Source of the DNA: Candidatus Dadabacteria bacterium UBA2774
GTDB lineage: Bacteria; Desulfobacterota_D; UBA1144; Nemesobacterales; UBA2774
Reading direction: 5' to 3'
Length of the DNA stretch: 10,859 nucleotides
NCBI GenBank assembly: GCA_002352485.1
Contig: DEIM01000091.1
Span: forward strand, 1-10,859
The notes under the pieces are model-generated. The model was not told the origin of the DNA. It saw only the letters and a program-made list of their open reading frames with translations, and searched no databases. The stretch's first letter is position 1. Every line of letters begins with the position of its first letter. The translations under genes and the position numbers were made by a program. This document shows positions 7,464 through 10,859 of this stretch, piece after piece.

Positions 7464-7472
7464 TGCTATAAT
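7464..7472 (+). promoter_or_regulatory. extended -10 promoter for the 7513 gene
   Basis: TGCTATAAT is a perfect extended -10 element (TATAAT at 7467-7472), 40 bp before the ATG at 7513. The -35 position falls inside the preceding terminator hairpin and does not match consensus, which an extended -10 can tolerate. Confidence 0.5.
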
Positions 7473-7512
7473 ATTAAGATAGATATAAGTTGCTATAGGG
7501 GAGGTTGTAACT

Positions 7513-7974
7513 ATGAGGCATTTAAATATAGTAGCAATATTTACCGTGATGTTAACGCTACTTCCCAGCTTGGTATCGGCCGAGAATGTGATCGACGATT
7601 CAAAAAACCCGGGTTATCTATTCGTTATAAGCGGGACGTCGGGTTCGTTGGAAGGAGATACCTTGACATTAAACGGAGTACCGAATGTTGTTTATTTCAC
7701 TGACCGTCCGGCAAGAGTGGCGGAGCATATCTCGTTTGAGAAATTTGTAGAGTCATGGAATGAGGAGAGTGACAGCTTCAAAGCAGACCCGCCGAACGCT
7801 ACTCTTTCGGTGTTAAAGGAAGCTGAAGCCAAACAAGTCGTGGTTGAACTTATGAGTGCGGATATGAAAAAAGGTTCCATATACTTCAAAGTAGAGGTAC
7901 TGGAAGGTAATGTGACCGGAACATTCACAGTAGCATCAATCTTCATCGACAGTGATCCAGACTTCTCGATGTAA
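7513..7974 (+). CDS. small secreted protein, uncharacterised family
   Basis: A 153-residue protein with a clear Sec signal peptide (cleavage likely after VSA, residue 23), giving a mature protein of about 130 residues. The mature sequence has GYLFVISGTSGSLEGDTL (34-51), VVYFTDRPARVAEHIS (59-74), a W..E...F segment (82-89) and ADPPNATLSV (91-100), then two long beta-strand-like stretches. I recall this pattern (TDRP.R...H.S...F...W, then DPPNA) from uncharacterised exported proteins of other bacteria, but know no assigned function. There are no cysteines and no catalytic motif. GGGGAGG at 7498-7504, 8 nt before the ATG, supports the start. It is transcribed on its own, since a terminator precedes it. 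A 34-bp repeat follows its stop codon by 47 bp. Confidence 0.82.
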   Translation: MRHLNIVAIFTVMLTLLPSLVSAENVIDDSKNPGYLFVISGTSGSLEGDTLTLNGVPNVVYFTDRPARVAEHISFEKFVESWNEESDSFKADPPNATLSVLKEAEAKQVVVELMSADMKKGSIYFKVEVLEGNVTGTFTVASIFIDSDPDFSM

Positions 7975-7999
7975 CATGAAATCGACGACTATAATCATT

Positions 8000-8018
8000 G
8001 TGGGTTCGATTATCCCAC
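8000..8018 (+). terminator. weak hairpin after the 7513 gene
   Basis: GTGGG (8000-8004) pairs with CCCAC (8014-8018) across a 9-nt loop, 26 bp after the stop codon. No T run follows directly; the nearest is TTTTGTT at 8035-8041 inside the 34-bp repeat. Only a possible terminator. Confidence 0.25.
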
Positions 8019-8021
8019 CGC

Positions 8022-8055
8022 TGTACTGCTCCCCTTTTGTTAAGCTCGTTTTAAG
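8022..8055 (+). repeat. 34-bp IS150-end-like repeat, copy after the 7513 gene
   Basis: Begins TGTACTGCTCCCC and ends CGTTTTAAG, in the same orientation as the copy at 7372-7405, from which it differs at two positions. The flanks of the two copies are unrelated, so this is a discrete repeat rather than part of a recent larger duplication. Confidence 0.7.
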
Positions 8056-8086
8056 CGTTTATTTGACTCCCGAATCTTAGAAAAAA

Positions 8087-8123
8087 TGGTTATAAATGAG
8101 TGGTATTGTGGGCGTAACATAAG
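8087..8123 (+). repeat. 37-bp dispersed repeat, right copy
   Basis: The counterpart of 6321-6357 in the same orientation (30 of 37 identical). It lies 31 bp after the 34-bp repeat and about 70 bp before the end of the beta-barrel pseudogene. A run beginning ATCTAACT at 8142, roughly three-quarters identical to that at 6422-6450, suggests the repeated unit was once longer. Confidence 0.6.
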
Positions 8124-8192
8124 GGTGATGCACTATCAAACATCTAACTGAATTTAACAAGATATTATAACTTTTATTATGGGCAACCAAGC

Positions 8193-8609
8193 TTAAAACT
8201 GAAACCCAATTCCAATCTGGGGTCCCGAAATCCAGGCATTCCAAACAAATTTGTTATCACCGCTACCATCCTCATATTTATTGTATAAGGTTCTGTATCC
8301 AATAAGGGGAGTTATACGATACCAAGGGAGCACATAACCTAGATACCCGGCAATGTTCCAGGCAATATCAGACGAAGACTCTATATATGTTGCTTGGTGC
8401 TCGGATATGTCGTTAGTGGTGTAAATTTGTTAATCGGCCATGCCTGTCAGTTCGTTTGAATACTTAATGTGATCTGACGCTAATATAAGACCGACGAAGT
8501 GTTCCTTACGACATTCCACTACATGTGTATAGGTTTGTCCGTATGCGCTATCTAAAAAGATAACGCAAGCGAACATTGATATTAAAGAATATTAAAAATG
8601 CTTGACCAT
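8193..8609 (-). pseudogene. decayed outer-membrane beta-barrel protein gene
   Basis: A single minus-strand reading frame of 139 codons interrupted by TAA at codon 6 (8592-8594) and TAA at codon 60 (8430-8432). Ignoring the stops, it starts MVKHF, continues with a hydrophobic signal-like stretch (YSLISMFACVIFLDSAYGQ) and ends with amphipathic beta-strands. The C-terminal part reads GYRTLYNKYEDG, then SGPQIGIGFQF and a stop; alternating residues and a terminal Phe are the hallmark of outer-membrane barrels, and GP..G.GF.F is common in small OmpA/OmpW-like porins. At 139 codons it is shorter than such proteins usually are (about 200 or more), so an internal deletion is likely. It lies just downstream of the DUF1254 gene on the same strand. 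Confidence 0.7.
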
Positions 8610-8637
8610 GTTATTGCATTATGACCTGATAAAAATA

Positions 8638-10071
8638 TTATTCAGTAATTTTCTGAACAGCTGGTGGCTCCCATGTTCCGTTGAGTATTGACGGGTCTTC
8701 GGATTTTGGCCAGTACATACGCAACATAGCTAAGAAATTACCCGTAGGAGCGGGCAACCAGTTGGCTTCCTTTTCCTTCCCTGGAGACTCATTCTGAAAG
8801 TATAGTGTAACTGAACCGTCCTCATTGTACTTAAGATCGTTACGTGGACTTACAGTGAATTTATTAAGTGAATTGGGTACAAACCACCAACCTTTGTCGA
8901 TCTCGTACATGGTTATTGACCAGAATCCGTTAACTGGCGGGGTCTGTCCTTTGGCAAATGTTAATGTGTATTTATTAGCACCTGTAAGCGCCTTGCCTTC
9001 GCTGTCTACCTGTGTGTAGGGGTATACGGCATCTTTCTCAAGGTTTGCGGGCCAGCCGTAGGCAGCAATGATAGCTCGCTTCATATAGTCGGTACCGTAC
9101 TGTCCAACTCCCATGGTAAACTGCCACCCGTTGACCATTTTCCCAAGGTTATCATGACCAGCAGTTATCTTCTCAAGAGCAGATTTGGGTAGGCCATTCA
9201 ATGATTCCTGTACTCCAGGATCAAACTCATCAATCTTGAAAGGTTTACAGGGCTCAATACCAATTTTGGCTATCTTCTCAAGTATCGGTGCGTCCTCTTC
9301 TGCGGGTGGAGCGTCTTTGCACATGAGCTCAGTCATCATATCGAAATAAGCCTTTGTTCCCATATCGAGTATTACCGTTTGGGGCTTTTCTGTCATACTG
9401 AAGCCCGGATCAGGGTTCACTGGTGGTGCTTCAAATTTGTAGTCTTTTCCGTAATATGATAGTGGTGTGAGGTCGTACTGTGCCTGGAGCGAGTTAACCT
9501 TCTTGTAGTCTTCTTCAGTTCCATCAGCATAAGTACGGCCGAGTATTAAGAAATAGCGTGTTGGGGACTTGATTTGGGTCATGCCCTCTGGCACTTCCCC
9601 TTTCCAGGCTGGTCCAGTAATGAGATAAGTTGCTGCTTTTTCTCCCGTGGTACGGCTTCCAACTGAATCTATCACAGGCATCCACAGGCTGTACATCGGG
9701 AACAGATAGTAACGTTTGCCCATATCAGGATGAGAGAACACTGTAGGCTCTTTACCTAAATCAATCCAAGCCACTGAATACAACGTATCTGCATTAGGTG
9801 CTGATACTCCGCGAAAATCAGCTGGGGGATATCGCTTGATATTAATAAACTTCCCCATAGGTGCGTGTATACCTTCTACCTTGGACACGTTACTCATCTG
9901 AACACGTGTAACTTCTGATGTGATCAAGGAATATCCATATATATAAGCGTCTTCTGCTATGGACTTTATTTCCTCAGCAGTAAGTTCCTCCGCGGAGCTC
10001 GAAAAAGAAGCAATACCAAACAAACTAAAAGTAAATGCCAAAATAAAAACTCTAAAAGATGCTTTTATCAT
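8638..10071 (-). CDS. exported DUF1254/DUF1214 domain protein
   Basis: A 477-residue protein with a signal peptide (cleavage likely after SSA, residue 27). The N-terminal DUF1254 part (about 60-190) contains APNADTLYS (91-99) and RYYLFPMYSLW (120-130). The C-terminal DUF1214 part (about 345-457) contains NGFWSITMYE (381-390) and NWLPAPTGNFLAMLRMYWP (437-455). Both are strongly conserved family signatures and the length is normal, so the gene looks intact. The family is widespread and exported; its biochemical function is, to my knowledge, not established. AAAGAGGAG at 10081-10089, 9 nt upstream, supports the ATG. The remains of a second DUF1254-type gene lie 59 bp upstream on the same strand, so this is the surviving member of a tandem pair. 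Confidence 0.9.
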   Translation of the reverse strand: MIKASFRVFILAFTFSLFGIASFSSSAEELTAEEIKSIAEDAYIYGYSLITSEVTRVQMSNVSKVEGIHAPMGKFINIKRYPPADFRGVSAPNADTLYSVAWIDLGKEPTVFSHPDMGKRYYLFPMYSLWMPVIDSVGSRTTGEKAATYLITGPAWKGEVPEGMTQIKSPTRYFLILGRTYADGTEEDYKKVNSLQAQYDLTPLSYYGKDYKFEAPPVNPDPGFSMTEKPQTVILDMGTKAYFDMMTELMCKDAPPAEEDAPILEKIAKIGIEPCKPFKIDEFDPGVQESLNGLPKSALEKITAGHDNLGKMVNGWQFTMGVGQYGTDYMKRAIIAAYGWPANLEKDAVYPYTQVDSEGKALTGANKYTLTFAKGQTPPVNGFWSITMYEIDKGWWFVPNSLNKFTVSPRNDLKYNEDGSVTLYFQNESPGKEKEANWLPAPTGNFLAMLRMYWPKSEDPSILNGTWEPPAVQKITE

Positions 10072-10113
10072 TGTATCTATCTCCTCTTTGATAAATCCTA
10101 TATTATTTGCTCA

Positions 10114-10141
10114 ATTATAGATCATTTGACTCATTCAACAA
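10114..10141 (-). promoter_or_regulatory. possible promoter for the DUF1254 gene
   Basis: On the minus strand, TATAAT (10119-10114) is preceded at 16 bp by TTGTTG (10141-10136), about 43 bp before the ATG. It sits at the decayed end of the upstream pseudogene, so the intact gene may have gained or kept its own promoter. Confidence 0.4.
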
Positions 10142-10441
10142 TGTGTATCTCGTTATCCTTTACTCCAATATCGATAAATCCCCGGCGTGCTGCTACAATG
10201 CCGACACCCTGAAAGTGTTTACAAATGTTTCAAAGGCATGGGTAAAATCAAGATTGTCGTAAACCTTTTCTACCGTTTCGTCACCGGGTGCACCGTCATG
10301 GAAATCAAGTGTGCCTATGCGTGTCTCAACTGTGTCCGGTGTAGTTATTGACTATGGTAATGATTGAGCAGTTGAAATCAGCGGTAGTGTGAATAGCAAA
10401 AATCCCACCATTACTGTAAGTTTATTATAAAACTGAGTCAC
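10131..10441 (-). pseudogene. truncated DUF1254-type protein pseudogene
   Basis: Read from a GTG at 10441 (AGAGGAGA 8 nt upstream), the frame encodes a signal peptide ending LPLISTAQSLP, then an in-frame TAG (10352-10354). It continues with TPDTVETRIGTLDFHDG and DETVEKVYDNLDFTHAFETFVNTF. Near 10211-10213 one base is missing; in the shifted frame it goes on QGV, AARRGFIDIGVKDNEIHI and stops at 10131. VETRIGTL..F.DG, VYDNLDF and RRGF...GVKDN are characteristic of the N-terminus of long DUF1254/DUF1214 proteins, so only about the first 100 of some 450-500 residues remain. It belongs to a different subfamily from the intact neighbour, whose N-terminus lacks these motifs. It carries three lesions: nonsense, frameshift and 3' truncation. 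Confidence 0.82.
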
Positions 10442-10693
10442 TGCTTTTTCTCCTCTTATTATCTTAGTCTTTGATATAATTATTCCGCCTAAGAATTGAA
10501 CTTATTATAAGCTACAGTTCTCATATTAAGATAACATAAAGAAAATTAAAATCATTCATTTTCTACAAGTTGCATTAATTCCACTTAAGAGGGTGTAATA
10601 ATCATTGGATTTGAGGACCGAACGTAACGGCGATGTACTCTAGTTTAACTTGTTAATATCATTAACCTTTATTGAAAATTCTTGGGAATAAAA
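10442..10693. other. A/T-rich intergenic region, no gene seen
   Basis: No convincing reading frame on either strand. On the minus strand TATAAT (10509-10504) could be the old -10 box of the DUF1254 pseudogene, but no good -35 accompanies it. The 11-mer CTCTAGTTTAA at 10638-10648 also occurs at 6367-6377. Confidence 0.5.
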
Positions 10694-10727
10694 AAGGGGG
10701 CCTGAACTACTTGCGCCAAGCCCCCTT
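10691..10727 (-). terminator. strong intrinsic terminator on the minus strand
   Basis: AAGGGGGC (10694-10701) and GCCCCCTT (10720-10727) form an 8-bp G/C-rich stem with an 18-nt loop. On the minus strand the stem is followed by six or seven T residues, the classic arrangement. It would end a transcript coming from beyond the right edge of the window. The plus-strand direction has only a short TTAAT tail and is less likely. Confidence 0.65.
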
Positions 10728-10859
10728 AATACGTATTAGATTGAAATGTTTTAGATGTTAAGCCGCAGCTTGCCTTGTTCGAGCAGCGAAAGCCCTTATT
10801 CCTGATATTGAAGCCCTAGTTATTGACCAGTTTCTGATGAGTATAAGTCATTCCTTTTT
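10728..10859. other. right-edge stretch, no gene recognised
   Basis: Upstream (in the minus direction) of the strong terminator. All three minus frames contain stops within about 30 codons, so the end of a normal coding sequence is not visible, although a frame ending ...FAARTRQAAA before a TAA at 10760-10758 is open for about 30 codons. The perfect palindrome TAATACGTATTA (10727-10738) abuts the terminator. It may be the 3' end of an untranslated RNA, a decayed gene, or a 3' untranslated region. Confidence 0.4.

Noticed and set aside
6657..7946. Frames at 6657-6863 (-), 6793-6993 (+), 7046-7303 (-) and 7692-7946 (-)
   Set aside because: Overlap the two small plus-strand genes, which have signal peptides, ribosome-binding sites and promoters.
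7358..8060. Integron gene cassettes with attC sites
   Set aside because: GTTAAGC at 8039-8045 fits the attC core consensus, but the matching RYYYAAC partner and the paired inner boxes were not found, the other copy reads GTCAAGC, and no integrase is in the window.
8193..8609. Stop-codon readthrough or recoding in the beta-barrel frame
   Set aside because: TAA ends intact genes here, no recoding signal is visible, and the product would still be short; decay is simpler.
1..10859. CRISPR array, tRNA or rRNA gene
   Set aside because: No regularly spaced repeats and no cloverleaf or ribosomal RNA sequence noticed on either strand.

Overview
The window looks like a chromosomal stretch of a Gram-negative bacterium, probably an uncultured environmental one. 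Several products carry Sec signal peptides or lipoprotein signals, and a decayed gene ends in the terminal phenylalanine typical of outer-membrane beta-barrels. Promoters look sigma70-like and Shine-Dalgarno sites are purine-rich (GGGGAG, AAAGGAG, AGAGGAG). TAA, TAG and TGA are all used as stops. The species cannot be named from this sequence alone.

Left part (1-6140), compact and well preserved: a DMT/EamA permease (minus strand); then, divergently, a secreted CHRD-domain protein (plus strand). This converges, 9 bp apart, on a large minus-strand lipoprotein with a seven-repeat NHL-type beta-propeller. Upstream of that, on the same strand, lies a secreted alkyl sulfatase of the SdsA1/YjcS type with every metal ligand intact.

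Right part (6141-10859), visibly more A/T-rich, looser and partly decayed: a divergent promoter region; an unrecognised lipoprotein gene (start best placed at 6633); a hairpin terminator; a small secreted protein of a family I know only as uncharacterised; and a minus-strand outer-membrane beta-barrel pseudogene that was not evident as one open frame (8193-8609, two in-frame stops). Then come an intact DUF1254/DUF1214 exported protein and, just upstream of it, the remains of a second DUF1254-type gene (10131-10441, one in-frame stop, one frameshift, truncated). A strong minus-strand terminator lies near the right edge.

The two small plus-strand genes sit among non-coding repeats. A 34-bp sequence occurs just after each of them (32 of 34 identical), and its first 13 bp recur at 6403. 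The repeat begins like the terminal inverted repeat of IS150-type (IS3 family) insertion sequences. A second, about 37-bp repeat lies on both sides of the two-gene block. I read this as an accessory island shaped by old IS activity rather than as a defined defence or metabolic system. The shared theme is the cell envelope: all intact genes except the EamA permease, which is itself a membrane protein, appear to encode exported proteins. The clearest biochemical role is hydrolysis of alkyl sulfate esters.
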